Counted from the first letter of the stretch, positions 15,563-23,615 are shown. The stretch is DNA of 64,000 nt from Clostridia bacterium (GCA_017460395.1 JAFUBA010000093.1:21329-85328); one strand, 5' to 3'. A program made the numbers and translations. The notes: generated by a model not told the origin, from the letters alone.

Positions 15563-16015
15563 ATGAGTGAAACGAAGGAGTTTCTGCAAAGCGCAATGGA
15601 TGTCAGCGAGCAGGCGGCGAAGGCTGCTGCGGAGGGCCAGCAGAAGATGCTGGAAAAGGCAGGCGAGGTGGGGGAACAGATCGCAGAAGGTGCGATAAGC
15701 GCCTGTGAGGCCATTGAAAAGGGTACGGTCAGCGGCTTTGAGGCCATCGAAGAGGGCGTCGTTTCCGGCTATCAGGCCATAGAAAACGGGGTCGTGGGCG
15801 GCTACAAGGCCATCGAGCATGGTGTGGTCAGCGGCTTCAATAAGATCACCGACAGGTTCGTGGGCAAGTTCCTGACCAAAGAAGGCGAAACCGTGGCACA
15901 GGCCAAAGAGCGCCTTGCCGCCGAGCAGAAGGCGCGGGAAGAAGGCCACCAGAAGAGAATGCAGGAAATGCAGGATCGCACCGCGGCCAGGCAGAGCAGC
16001 GGCAAAGAATCATGA
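15563..16015 (+). CDS. Small soluble protein with AIExGxVSG-type 11-residue repeats
   Basis: 150 residues. After a helical N-terminus the chain contains five units of about 11 residues with the pattern (C/F/Y)-x-AIE-x-G-x-V-(S/G)-G: CEAIEKGTVSG, FEAIEEGVVSG, YQAIENGVVGG, YKAIEHGVVSG and a diverged FNKITDRFVGK. The strict 11-residue period suggests an amphipathic 11/3 helix like those of apolipoproteins or LEA proteins, which lie on membrane surfaces. The end (EGETVAQAKERLAAEQ) is helical and charged. Similar repeat proteins occur next to the preceding two-TM protein in other Clostridia. The ribosome site is AGAGGAGG. I infer an envelope-protective role under control of operator A. Confidence 0.7.
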   Translation: MSETKEFLQSAMDVSEQAAKAAAEGQQKMLEKAGEVGEQIAEGAISACEAIEKGTVSGFEAIEEGVVSGYQAIENGVVGGYKAIEHGVVSGFNKITDRFVGKFLTKEGETVAQAKERLAAEQKAREEGHQKRMQEMQDRTAARQSSGKES

Positions 16016-16038
16016 TTCAGGCTCAGATACAAAACCAG

Positions 16039-16064
16039 ACGGCTTCCTCTGCGGAGCCGTTTTT
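16039..16064 (+). terminator. Intrinsic terminator after the repeat protein
   Basis: The ACGGCT/AGCCGT stem with a ten-base loop is followed by TTTTT (16060-16064). It separates unit A from the ABC operon, whose own operator begins 25 bases later. Confidence 0.75.
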
Positions 16065-16088
16065 CTTTATGCCTGAACCGGTTTTGCG

Positions 16089-16142
16089 TTAACACTTCTC
16101 TAACAATTCGTGAACAATACTCAAACAAACACGCTGTATCCT
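16089..16142 (+). promoter_or_regulatory. Four-repeat operator/promoter B
   Basis: AACA cores at 16091, 16102, 16113 and 16124, 11 bases apart, with TATCCT at 16137-16142 as -10. The first 17 bases (TTAACACTTCTCTAACA) are identical to site C. The leader that follows can fold CAGTAT with ATACTG. Confidence 0.75.
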
Positions 16143-16192
16143 TCGCCCTGTCAGTATGAAAGCCTGGAAAAATACTGAGAAGGAGCGGAGCA

Positions 16193-17095
16193 ATGAACGC
16201 AATTGAGATTCAGGGACTGAAAAAGTCCTTTCGGGGACTGTATGCTTTGGACGGCCTGAACATGACCGTGCCGCTTGGCGCGATTTACGGTTTTATCGGA
16301 GAAAACGGCAGCGGCAAATCCACCACGGAGAAGCTGATCTGCGGGCACCTGGTGCCAAGCGGGGGCCACATTCAGTTATTTGGCAAATCCTACAGGGATA
16401 CAGGCGTCCGGGCGCGCGTCGGTGCGCTGATCGAGAACACCGGGTGTTTTCCCAATTCCACCATCTATCAGAACCTGATGATGCAGGCCATCAACCTGAA
16501 CCTGCAAAACCCGGATGAGGAAATCCGGCGTGTCCTGAAGATCGTGCGCATGGACGGCGAGGCGCAGCTGAAATTCAAAAAATGCTCCCTGGGCATGAAG
16601 CAGCGCATCGGCATCGCCATGGCGCTTCTGGGTGACCCGGCCCTTCTGATCCTGGATGAACCCATCAACGGGCTGGATACCGACGGTATGCGCATCATGC
16701 GGGAGATACTGGTGGACATCACAAAGAATGACGGCTGCACGGTGCTGATCTCCTCCCACATCCTGGGCGAGCTGGAGAAGATCGCGACTCACTACGGCAT
16801 CATCCGCCAGGGAAAGATGATCCAGGAGCTGAGCGCAGAGGAGATGGAAGGCCGCTGCCGCACCTTCACCACCGTGAAAACAGCGGATATGAACAGGGCC
16901 TTTGCGGATCTGCAGATGCAGTATGCTGACGTGCGGCTGGAGGAGGGCAGGCTGCGGGTCTATGATGTGGACGATACGGAAGCGATCGTCCGGCAGCTGC
17001 TGGACCATGGCCATACCGTACAGGAAATCCGGAAGAACCGCATCGGCCTGGAAGAATACTACATTGAACTGATGTCCCGAAAGGAGCGTGGCTGA
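16193..17095 (+). CDS. ABC transporter ATPase, BcrA/LanF type (pair 1)
   Basis: 300 residues. Walker A GENGSGKST, signature CSLGMKQRIG and Walker B LLILDEPINGLD are all intact, and the ISSHILGELEKIATHYGII segment with the H-loop is typical of the drug/lantibiotic resistance (BcrA, LanF) branch. A C-terminal extension of about 80 residues (after 220) is also usual for that branch. It should dimerise on the membrane with the permease encoded one base downstream. It is about as close to the second ATPase (17940-18842) as expected for a tandem duplication: long identical runs include the Walker A and signature regions. The ribosome site AAGGAG is seven bases from the ATG; transcription is from operator B. 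Confidence 0.92.
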   Translation: MNAIEIQGLKKSFRGLYALDGLNMTVPLGAIYGFIGENGSGKSTTEKLICGHLVPSGGHIQLFGKSYRDTGVRARVGALIENTGCFPNSTIYQNLMMQAINLNLQNPDEEIRRVLKIVRMDGEAQLKFKKCSLGMKQRIGIAMALLGDPALLILDEPINGLDTDGMRIMREILVDITKNDGCTVLISSHILGELEKIATHYGIIRQGKMIQELSAEEMEGRCRTFTTVKTADMNRAFADLQMQYADVRLEEGRLRVYDVDDTEAIVRQLLDHGHTVQEIRKNRIGLEEYYIELMSRKERG

Positions 17096-17096
17096 C

Positions 17097-17927
17097 ATGC
17101 AGGCAACCCTGACCCCCACCTTTGAATCTCCCACCCTGCAGAAGCGTCTGAAGAGCATGCTGGGCGTGGACTTCTACAGGCTTTTTCATACGCCCATGTT
17201 CTATATCTTCCTGGCCATTGCTGCCCTGATCCCCGCCATGGTATCCAGCATGGGCATGATGAGCGGCCCGGATGGCGCGGCGGCGGCCCCGCTGTTTACC
17301 AACGCATGGAACATTGTCGCAGCGGACAGTCCGCTCTATGTGGTGCATGACATCGGCGAATACGCCAACATGAACATGGTCTTCATCTTCGGGGGCATCA
17401 TGGTATCCATCTTCATCGGGCACGATTACCGCAGCGGATATGTGAAGCAGCTGTTCACCACCCATGCAAAGAAAAGTGATTACATGGTGTCCAAGTCCCT
17501 GGTATGCGCGTTCGCGATGACCTGTATGTGCGGGACGTACCTTCTGGGCGGCATCGCGGGCGGCCTGTTCTCTGGAATGGAATTTCACGCCGGCTTCTTC
17601 TCGCTGCTGTTTGCGATTCTGGGGAAGGCAGTCATGAGCCTTGGATGGGCAAGCCTGTATACCTTCCTCAACGTGATCCTCCGCCGCCAGTTTGGGGTAT
17701 CCATCACCTCCAGCTTTGTGCTGGGTACGGGCATTCCGGTCATCGGCGCGGCGGCACTAATGGGTAACAGCCCCGCCCTGAACATGTTCCTGTATGGTTC
17801 CTCGGTGAATGCCTGCCTGAGCAGCAATCTCGTGACGCTGCTGACATGCATCGCGGTGTCTGCAGCCTGGGCTGTGATCTATAACGCGCTGGGCACGCTG
17901 GTGTTGAACCGCAGCGATGTGTATTAA
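17097..17927 (+). CDS. ABC transporter permease (pair 1)
   Basis: 276 residues from the ATG at 17097 (AAGGAG ten bases upstream); the GTG nine bases earlier sits too near the ribosome site. There are six hydrophobic segments: one after DFYRLFHTPMFYIFLAIAALI, then NMVFIFGGIMVSIFIG, VCAFAMTCMCGTYLLGG, the FFSLLFAILGKAVMSLGWA region, GTGIPVIGAAALM and LLTCIAVSAAWAVIYNALG. The DYRSGYVKQLFTTHAKKSDY loop is shared with the second permease (DFRSGYAKNLFTVRSHKMDY) and is typical of ABC-2 type export permeases. It most likely exports or expels a membrane-active compound together with the upstream ATPase. Confidence 0.88.
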   Translation: MQATLTPTFESPTLQKRLKSMLGVDFYRLFHTPMFYIFLAIAALIPAMVSSMGMMSGPDGAAAAPLFTNAWNIVAADSPLYVVHDIGEYANMNMVFIFGGIMVSIFIGHDYRSGYVKQLFTTHAKKSDYMVSKSLVCAFAMTCMCGTYLLGGIAGGLFSGMEFHAGFFSLLFAILGKAVMSLGWASLYTFLNVILRRQFGVSITSSFVLGTGIPVIGAAALMGNSPALNMFLYGSSVNACLSSNLVTLLTCIAVSAAWAVIYNALGTLVLNRSDVY

Positions 17928-17939
17928 GGGGGGACAAGC

Positions 17940-18842
17940 ATGAATGCGATTGAAATCAGAAATCTGAGCAAATGCTTTGGCAATAAGCAGGCCGTGGACG
18001 GCCTGAACATGACCGTGCCGGAGGGGGCCATCTACGGTTTCATCGGTGAAAACGGCAGCGGGAAATCCACCACCGAGAAGATGATCTGCGGACTGCTTCA
18101 TCCTTCTTCCGGTACGATCTCGCTGTATGGCAAGGATCACAATGATGACGAAATCCGTTCCCACATCGGTGTGCTCATCGAAGCACCGGGCTGCTTTCCG
18201 AATGTGAGCGTGTGGAACAACATGCGGATCCAGGCTGCAAACCTGGAAATCAAAAATCCGGAGCAGGAAATTGCCAGGGTGCTCAGGACCGTGCGCATGG
18301 AGGGAGCTGCTTCCAATAAATTCAAGAACTGCTCCCTGGGCATGAAGCAGCGCATCGGCATCGCCATGGCGCTGCTTGGGAACCCCCGCCTTCTGGTGCT
18401 GGATGAACCCATCAACGGCCTGGACGCGGACGGCATGCGCATCATGCGGGAGGTGCTCACAGATATTACGCAAAGCTGCCGCTGCACGGTGCTGATCTCC
18501 TCCCACATTTTGGGCGAGCTGGAGAAGATTGCCACCCACTACGGCATCATCCGCCACGGGCGCATGGTCAGGGAAATGACCGCGGAGGAGCTGGAAGAGG
18601 ACTGTCCGACCTATATTGCCCTGCGAAGTGGCGAGGGCAGCGGGACCAGGCTGCTGCTTAAAGGAAAGTATGACCGGGTGGAGGAAGAGGAGGACGGCAC
18701 CATCCGCGTATATGGCGATGCCCGGCCGGAGGATGTGGCTTCCTTCCTCTATGAAAAGGGCGTCACGGTTCGTGAAATCTGGACGGCCAGGATCGGCCTG
18801 GAGGAATACTATATCGATCTGATGGGAGGAAAGAAGCAATGA
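17940..18842 (+). CDS. ABC transporter ATPase, BcrA/LanF type (pair 2)
   Basis: 300 residues, same length and layout as pair 1: GENGSGKST, CSLGMKQRIG and LLVLDEPINGLD are intact, with ISSHILGELEKIATHYGII repeated word for word. Divergence is concentrated in the helical region after Walker A and in the C-terminal extension, where substrate-specific coupling would be expected. The gene begins 12 bases after the first permease with a GGGGGGACA ribosome site and overlaps its own permease by four bases (ATGA). The tandem arrangement ATPase-permease-ATPase-permease suggests either two exporters or one four-part complex; sequence cannot decide. Confidence 0.92.
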   Translation: MNAIEIRNLSKCFGNKQAVDGLNMTVPEGAIYGFIGENGSGKSTTEKMICGLLHPSSGTISLYGKDHNDDEIRSHIGVLIEAPGCFPNVSVWNNMRIQAANLEIKNPEQEIARVLRTVRMEGAASNKFKNCSLGMKQRIGIAMALLGNPRLLVLDEPINGLDADGMRIMREVLTDITQSCRCTVLISSHILGELEKIATHYGIIRHGRMVREMTAEELEEDCPTYIALRSGEGSGTRLLLKGKYDRVEEEEDGTIRVYGDARPEDVASFLYEKGVTVREIWTARIGLEEYYIDLMGGKKQ

Positions 18843-19618
18843 GTAAATCCAGACGACTTCGCAGCATGATGCAGGTGGATTTCCGCCGTTTGTTCACCAC
18901 GTCCCGGCTGCCCATTTTCCTTCTCATCGCCCTGATGATGCCGGTCCTCATTCTGACCATGACGACCATGGTCGGCGGCACGGAAGTGACCAACCCCCAG
19001 ACGGGTGCTGTCACCACCATGGAAGCCTTCACCAATACCTGGCAGGTCATCGGCACGGAAAGCGGTACGGACATGATGGCCATGGACATGACGACGATGG
19101 TCAACATCAATCTGATTTTCTTTATGGCGGGCGTGTTCGTGTGCCTGTTTGTCGCCGATGATTTCCGCAGCGGATACGCCAAAAACCTGTTTACCGTGAG
19201 GTCCCATAAGATGGATTATGTGATTTCCAAGACGGTATCTGGCTGTATCGCCGGGGCCCTGATGCTGCTTGCCTTCTTCATCGGCGCGGTCATCGGCGGC
19301 GGAGCAGCCGGCCTGCCCTTCACCCTTGGCGCTGCGGGCGTCATTGGCCTTGTGATGTGCATGATGGCCAAAATCCTTCTGATGCCCGTCTTTGTGCCGA
19401 TCGCCGTGGCCGTGAGCGTGTTTGGCAAAAGCCGCTCCTGGCTGTCCATCCTCCTGTTTGCCTTCGCCGGGATGCTGCTGTTCATGATGATCCCCATGCT
19501 GACGCCCCTGGATGCCGGCATCATGAACGTCGGACTGTGCCTGGCAGGCGGCGTCATGTTCGGTATAGGGCTTTGCAAGGTATCTGAAATGCTGCTCAGA
19601 AGGCAGGACCTGGTTTAA
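18839..19618 (+). CDS. ABC transporter permease (pair 2)
   Basis: 259 residues with about six transmembrane segments (LPIFLLIALMMPVLILTM, the NLIFFMAGVFVCLFVADDF region, GCIAGALMLLAFFIGAVIGG, VIGLVMCMMAKILLMPVFV, WLSILLFAFAGMLLFMMIP, GLCLAGGVMFGIGL). It keeps the DFRSGYAKNLFTVRSHKMDY cytoplasmic loop of its paralogue. The first external loop (VGGTEVTNPQTGAVTTMEAF) differs from that of pair 1, fitting a different or extended substrate range. It is translationally coupled to the ATPase. No terminator is obvious before operator C, which starts 13 bases after the stop. Confidence 0.88.
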   Translation: MSKSRRLRSMMQVDFRRLFTTSRLPIFLLIALMMPVLILTMTTMVGGTEVTNPQTGAVTTMEAFTNTWQVIGTESGTDMMAMDMTTMVNINLIFFMAGVFVCLFVADDFRSGYAKNLFTVRSHKMDYVISKTVSGCIAGALMLLAFFIGAVIGGGAAGLPFTLGAAGVIGLVMCMMAKILLMPVFVPIAVAVSVFGKSRSWLSILLFAFAGMLLFMMIPMLTPLDAGIMNVGLCLAGGVMFGIGLCKVSEMLLRRQDLV

Positions 19619-19630
19619 AAAAGGCGAGCG

Positions 19631-19684
19631 TTAACACTTCTCTAACAAAACTTGAACAAAACCACAACAAACCTCCGCTATGAT
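19631..19684 (+). promoter_or_regulatory. Four-repeat operator/promoter C
   Basis: AACA cores at 19633, 19644, 19655 and 19666 (period 11) with -10 TATGAT at 19679-19684. The leader then folds GTCAGC with GCTGAC around the conserved GAAAC. It drives the two SDR genes. Confidence 0.75.
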
Positions 19685-19745
19685 GAGCATGTCAGCTGAG
19701 AAACCGCTGACAGAGAAAGCAGATTCATGACGGAGGTCTTATTTT

Positions 19746-20768
19746 ATGAAGAGCAATAATGATGTGAAGTATCTTGTGACCGGTGCGGCAGGGTTCCTCG
19801 GCGGAACGATCTGCCGGCAGCTGATCGAGCGGGGCGAGAGCGTCAGGGCCTTTGTGCTGCCAGGCGATCCGGCCAGGAAGTTTGTGCCGGAGGAGGCAGA
19901 GATTGTGGAGGGCGATCTGACCGATGCAGAGTCCCTGGAGAAATTCTTTCAGGTGGAGGAGGGCACCGAAACCATCGTGCTGCACATCGCCAGCATCGTC
20001 ACGGTGAATCCCGATTTTTCCTCCAAGGTCATGGAAGTGAACGTGGACGGCACGAAGAACATCATCCGCCTCTGCCTTTCCCATCCTGAGTGCAAAAAGC
20101 TGGTCTACTGCTCCTCCACAGGTGCCATCCCGGAGCGGCCCATGGGACAGAAGATCCAGGAGGTGGGCTTCTTTGAGCCGGACGAGGTGGTCGGCTGCTA
20201 CAGCCGCAGCAAGGCCATGGCCACCCAGGCGGTGCTGGATGCGGTACACGAAAAGGGCCTGAACGCCTGCATCGTGCATCCCAGCGGCATCATGGGACCG
20301 GAGGATTACGCCGTGGGCGAGACCACGGGGACCCTGATCAAGATCATCAGGGGGGAGATGCCGGCCGGCATCGATGGCTCCTTTAACCTGTGCGACGTGC
20401 GTGATCTGGCGGCCGGTACCATTGCCGCCGCGGACAAGGGAAGAAAGGGCGAATGCTACATCCTCGCCAACGAGCCTGTATCCTTCAGGGATTTCTCCAG
20501 GATGGTCAGCGACGAGGCGGGCTGCAGGCCCGTGAAGATGTTCCTGCCCCTCTGGGCCGCCGACAGGATGGGCAGCATGATGGAAAAAAAGGCCAAAAAG
20601 AAGGGCACAAAGCCCATGATGACCCGCTTCTCCGTCTACAACCTGGCCCGGAACAACAGCTTTGATTCTACGAAGGCCGTGCGGGAGCTGGGCTACACCA
20701 CCCGCTCCTACCGGGAAACGATCCGGGATGAGATCGCCTGGCTCAAGGAAACCGGCAAGATTGCCTGA
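19746..20768 (+). CDS. Extended SDR: NAD-dependent epimerase/dehydratase family protein
   Basis: 340 residues. The Rossmann motif TGAAGFLGG (residues 11-19) and the catalytic YSRSK (around 150) are those of the extended short-chain dehydrogenase family; HIASIVTV and HPSGIMGPED match the usual NAD-binding and substrate-loop segments of dihydroflavonol-4-reductase/3-beta-HSD-like members. No membrane span is present. The start has GACGGAGG ten bases upstream. The substrate cannot be named; lipid, polyketide or sugar-nucleotide reduction are all possible. It is the first gene behind operator C and is co-transcribed with a second, classical SDR, so the pair may modify an envelope component when the two-component system is active (inference). 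Confidence 0.85.
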   Translation: MKSNNDVKYLVTGAAGFLGGTICRQLIERGESVRAFVLPGDPARKFVPEEAEIVEGDLTDAESLEKFFQVEEGTETIVLHIASIVTVNPDFSSKVMEVNVDGTKNIIRLCLSHPECKKLVYCSSTGAIPERPMGQKIQEVGFFEPDEVVGCYSRSKAMATQAVLDAVHEKGLNACIVHPSGIMGPEDYAVGETTGTLIKIIRGEMPAGIDGSFNLCDVRDLAAGTIAAADKGRKGECYILANEPVSFRDFSRMVSDEAGCRPVKMFLPLWAADRMGSMMEKKAKKKGTKPMMTRFSVYNLARNNSFDSTKAVRELGYTTRSYRETIRDEIAWLKETGKIA

Positions 20769-20786
20769 GGAAGGGAGACACAGAAC

Positions 20787-20903
20787 ATGCTGGAGATCAT
20801 GTTGTCTATGGAAATCGTTCTGGCCGTGAGTGCCCTGTTCTTTGGGTATATGCATCAGCATGGCAGAAAGGAGGAAGCTGCAAGATGCGCGAGGTGTGCG
20901 TAA
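20787..20903 (+). CDS. Putative 38-residue single-TM peptide
   Basis: This short frame has a fair ribosome site (GAAGGGAG, nine bases upstream) and encodes a likely membrane helix, MLSMEIVLAVSALFFGYMHQ, followed by a charged HGRKEEAARCARC tail with two Cys. It begins 18 bases after the SDR stop and overlaps the next start by 19 bases, fitting translational coupling. It could be a real small membrane protein or a spacer frame that keeps ribosomes moving; without conservation data it stays tentative. Confidence 0.4.
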   Translation: MLEIMLSMEIVLAVSALFFGYMHQHGRKEEAARCARCA

Positions 20904-21715
20904 TCACGGGCGGCGGCAGCGGCATGGGCCTTGCAGCTGCCAGGTGCATGCCGAAGGAAAAGATCATCGTACTGTCCGGCCGCACGGTGCAGAAGCTGGA
21001 AAAGGCCGTGAAGGAGCTGGAAGCGCTGGGCTATGAAGCGCACCCCTTCGCCTGCGACACATCAAAGCGGGAGAGCGTGCGAAAAATGGCGGAGTATGCC
21101 GCCAGTCTTGGCAACGTGCGGAACGTGATCAACGCGGCAGGGCTCTCACCCGCCATGGCAAAGCCGGAGCAGCTCCTTCGGGTCAACGCCCTTGGTACGG
21201 TGAACGTGAACCAGGAGTTCAGCAAGGTCATGCGCCCCGGCAGCGTGATCGTGGATGTGTCCTCCAATTCGGCCTATGTGCTCCCGGATTTCATGGTGGG
21301 CAAAGCATCGCTCAGGCGGGCGGAACAGGATCCCGAAGGGTTTGTGCGAAAGTTTTTGCGACTGTGCAGCCTGGTGCCGGGGGAGTATCAGAAATCCGGC
21401 CTGGCCTACGCCCTGTCCAAGAAGTTCGTGTGCAAGTATGCCCAGATGTGCGCCTTCGCCTATGGAGAGAAGGGCATCCGGGTGGTCTCTTTGAGTCCCG
21501 GTCTCATTGCCACGGACATGGGCAACCTGGAGGCCGGGGAGGGCGGTAAGATGCTGCAGTTTACGGCCGAGCAGCGCATGGGCACGCCAGAGGAGCTGGG
21601 CTATGCCCTGGCCACCCTGGCCGACGAGCGCAACGGATACCTTTGCGGCGTAGACGTGCTGGCAGACGGCGGCGCAACGTATGGGAAGAAGTTTGGAAAA
21701 AGTAAAGTGCATTGA
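20885..21715 (+). CDS. Classical SDR oxidoreductase
   Basis: 276 residues. The N-terminal nucleotide motif TGGGSGMGLA, an NAAG segment (VINAAGLSP) and the active-site pattern YALSK with an upstream Ser (DVSSNSAYV) place it among classical short-chain dehydrogenases; the downstream SLSPGLIATDMG is also typical. It has an insertion of about 40 residues between the Ser region and the Tyr (RRAEQDPEGFVRKFLRL), which probably forms a substrate lid. The start has AAAGGAGG ten bases upstream. It is the last gene of the operator C unit, ending at a good terminator. Reaction and substrate are unknown. Confidence 0.87.
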   Translation: MREVCVITGGGSGMGLAAARCMPKEKIIVLSGRTVQKLEKAVKELEALGYEAHPFACDTSKRESVRKMAEYAASLGNVRNVINAAGLSPAMAKPEQLLRVNALGTVNVNQEFSKVMRPGSVIVDVSSNSAYVLPDFMVGKASLRRAEQDPEGFVRKFLRLCSLVPGEYQKSGLAYALSKKFVCKYAQMCAFAYGEKGIRVVSLSPGLIATDMGNLEAGEGGKMLQFTAEQRMGTPEELGYALATLADERNGYLCGVDVLADGGATYGKKFGKSKVH

Positions 21716-21720
21716 AAAAT

Positions 21721-21746
21721 GAGCAGCTGAATGGCTGCTCCTTTTT
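21721..21746. terminator. Bidirectional intrinsic terminator
   Basis: A perfect 7-bp stem, GAGCAGC/GCTGCTC, with loop TGAATG has CTTTTTC after it on the plus strand and a five-T run on the minus strand. It lies between the converging SDR and GH5 genes and serves both. Confidence 0.85.
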
Positions 21747-21754
21747 CAATGCCG

Positions 21755-22798
21755 TTATGCAAGCGTCAGGGCTTTCACGATCGACGGGTGGAGGACGCAC
21801 TCTTTCTTGCGGTCCATCACGGCGAAGTGGCCGCAGTCCCACCAGAAGCAGGCGATGCCATGTTCGCACGCCTTCCGGGTGATATAGTCCGCATGGCGGG
21901 CGCGCTCCGGCGTGTTCTCCTTGTCCTCGGAGCCAAACTCCCCGATGATCACAGGCGCCCTGTGCTTTTCTGAAAAGGCGGCAAGGCTCGAGATCAGGCG
22001 GTCAATCTCACTCAGGTCGTCCTCCGTGCCCCACGTGTCCCGCAGCGCATGGCCTTCTGCCTTTCGCCAGCAGAAGCCCTGGGGATCGTAGTTGTGGACC
22101 TGCAGGATGATCCTGCCGGGGCCATACGCATCCCCGGGGCACCGGAAGGCGTCCAGGGTCCTTTCGGAGGTCCCTCCGGAGTAGGTCTGCACGGAGAGGA
22201 TCCGCGTCAGATTCTCATCGCCCCCCGCGCGCACGATATTCACAAAGCGCTGGTTCCACGCGTTGTGCTGCTCGTAGGCACCCGGAACAGAGGTCTCCGT
22301 CCAGTGCTCCTGCCCGTCCAGCATCTCGTTGAAGGCCTCGAAGACGAGGTGGTCACCCACGTGCCGGAAGCGCTGAGATATCTGCGTCCAGATGGCGTCA
22401 AAGCGCGGTCCGAAGTCAGCCTCGCACTGCCCGGTCGCCTGCAGCCAGCCGTGGGCACCCGCGTCGTGGTGGACGTTGAGGAGGCAGACCATGTTCTCCT
22501 GAAGGATCCACTGCACGATCTCCTCCACACGGTCAAGCCACGGGGGATCGATGACACCCTGATGGTCCAGGTGCTGCTTCCACGTGACGGGGAGGCGGAC
22601 GGCATCAAAACCGGCGTCGTGCACGGCCCGGATGAGGCCTCTTGTCACGGGCGGATTTCCCCAGGCGGTCTCCGCATCCCCGGGCGGGACGATAGTTCCC
22701 TCCGGAATATCGCGGCGCAGGGCATCCAGGGTGTTTCCCAGGTTCCATCCGGCGCGGACGTGGTTCATGAGGCTATGGGCGGGCGTGGAGAGAGACAT
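21755..22798 (-). CDS. GH5-family glycoside hydrolase (endoglucanase-like), no signal peptide
   Basis: 347 residues from the ATG at 22798, set by GGGAGG seven bases upstream. GWNLGNTLDA near residue 17 and VRLPVTW near 68 are typical GH5 beta-strand motifs; the acid/base is Glu158 in FEAFNEM and the nucleophile Glu287 in VIIGEFGSED, with HxNYD (HNYDPQG) between them. The absence of a signal peptide or membrane anchor indicates a cytoplasmic enzyme acting on imported oligosaccharides rather than on polymer. It follows an AraC-type regulator by 49 bases on the same strand, so the two probably form a small substrate-induced operon. Exact specificity (beta-glucan, mannan or xylan) cannot be fixed here. 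Confidence 0.88.
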   Translation of the reverse strand: MSLSTPAHSLMNHVRAGWNLGNTLDALRRDIPEGTIVPPGDAETAWGNPPVTRGLIRAVHDAGFDAVRLPVTWKQHLDHQGVIDPPWLDRVEEIVQWILQENMVCLLNVHHDAGAHGWLQATGQCEADFGPRFDAIWTQISQRFRHVGDHLVFEAFNEMLDGQEHWTETSVPGAYEQHNAWNQRFVNIVRAGGDENLTRILSVQTYSGGTSERTLDAFRCPGDAYGPGRIILQVHNYDPQGFCWRKAEGHALRDTWGTEDDLSEIDRLISSLAAFSEKHRAPVIIGEFGSEDKENTPERARHADYITRKACEHGIACFWWDCGHFAVMDRKKECVLHPSIVKALTLA

Positions 22799-22809
22799 GG
22801 CAATACCTC

Positions 22810-22831
22810 CCGTAACAGCCGCTCCTGTGGG
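22810..22831 (-). other. Inverted repeat between the AraC and GH5 genes
   Basis: A GCTCC-tgtg-GGAGC stem with flanking GCC/GGC bases lies in the 49-base spacer. No T-run follows on the minus strand, so it is more likely an mRNA-stability hairpin or operator than a terminator. Confidence 0.35.
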
Positions 22832-22847
22832 AGCGTGGCTTACGTGA

Positions 22848-23543
22848 TCACGGGTCAGGAGCTGCGCGCCTGCCGGTTTTTCTGTAGGCGGTAGGCGTCT
22901 GGCCCATGTACTTTTTGAAGACCATGGAAAAGTAGTTGGGTGTACTGAAGCCGCAGCGGCTGGAAATCTCGTCGATGGAATCATCCGTCCTGTTCAGCAG
23001 CTGACGGGCCAGGGCCATCCTTTCATCGCAGATATAGTCACAGAAGGACTGTCCTGCAAGGGCAGAGAAAATGTGACTGAGATAGCTGCTGGAGATATGG
23101 ACAGCGCCGGCCACCACGCTCAGGGACAGCTTCTCGCCCAGGTGCTCCCGGATGTAGCTCCTGGCCCTTTCCATGTGGTTGCAGATCTCCCGGTTTTCGG
23201 AATACGCATGGTCATAATCGGAAAGCACCTTCATGCCTGCCCGATAGACGCTGTCGCTGTCCTGCATCTGATCCAGATGCACGCGGTTATTATAGCAGCA
23301 TTTTGTAAAGCTAATGTGAAGATAGAACTGGAAAAAATCATACAGACTGCGGTTGAGGGAGGTGATCAGGATCATCCCGTCGACGGTCGGAATATCTCCG
23401 CCATGCCAGGAGGCGACATGCCGGATCCTTTCCCTGAGCATGGCCCAGGCACTGTCCAGCCCGTCATAGGCCAGCGCCTCACAGATGGAATGAAGATTGT
23501 AGATGAGCTCCAGATACGCCGTGTCTTCACTGTGCTCCTGCAT
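22848..23543 (-). CDS. AraC-family transcriptional regulator
   Basis: 231 residues. The C-terminal 100 residues hold the two helix-turn-helix motifs of AraC/XylS proteins: SLSVVAGAVHISSSYLSHIF, then an SIDEISSRCGF segment with TPNYFSMVFKKYMGQTPTAYR. The N-terminal 120 residues lack a cupin signature and are mostly helical, a layout found in Clostridia AraC proteins near sugar genes, some of which act as output regulators of sensor kinases. It is encoded just ahead of the cytoplasmic GH5 and probably activates it in response to an oligosaccharide. It is divergent from the nitrogenase-like operon; both share the 254-base region 23544-23797. Confidence 0.9.
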   Translation of the reverse strand: MQEHSEDTAYLELIYNLHSICEALAYDGLDSAWAMLRERIRHVASWHGGDIPTVDGMILITSLNRSLYDFFQFYLHISFTKCCYNNRVHLDQMQDSDSVYRAGMKVLSDYDHAYSENREICNHMERARSYIREHLGEKLSLSVVAGAVHISSSYLSHIFSALAGQSFCDYICDERMALARQLLNRTDDSIDEISSRCGFSTPNYFSMVFKKYMGQTPTAYRKTGRRAAPDP

Positions 23544-23615
23544 GGTATCTCACATCCGATGACAAGATTTTGCAGATTCTCCCATAGATTTTGCAGGCAA
23601 CCGGGCCGGGTCGTG

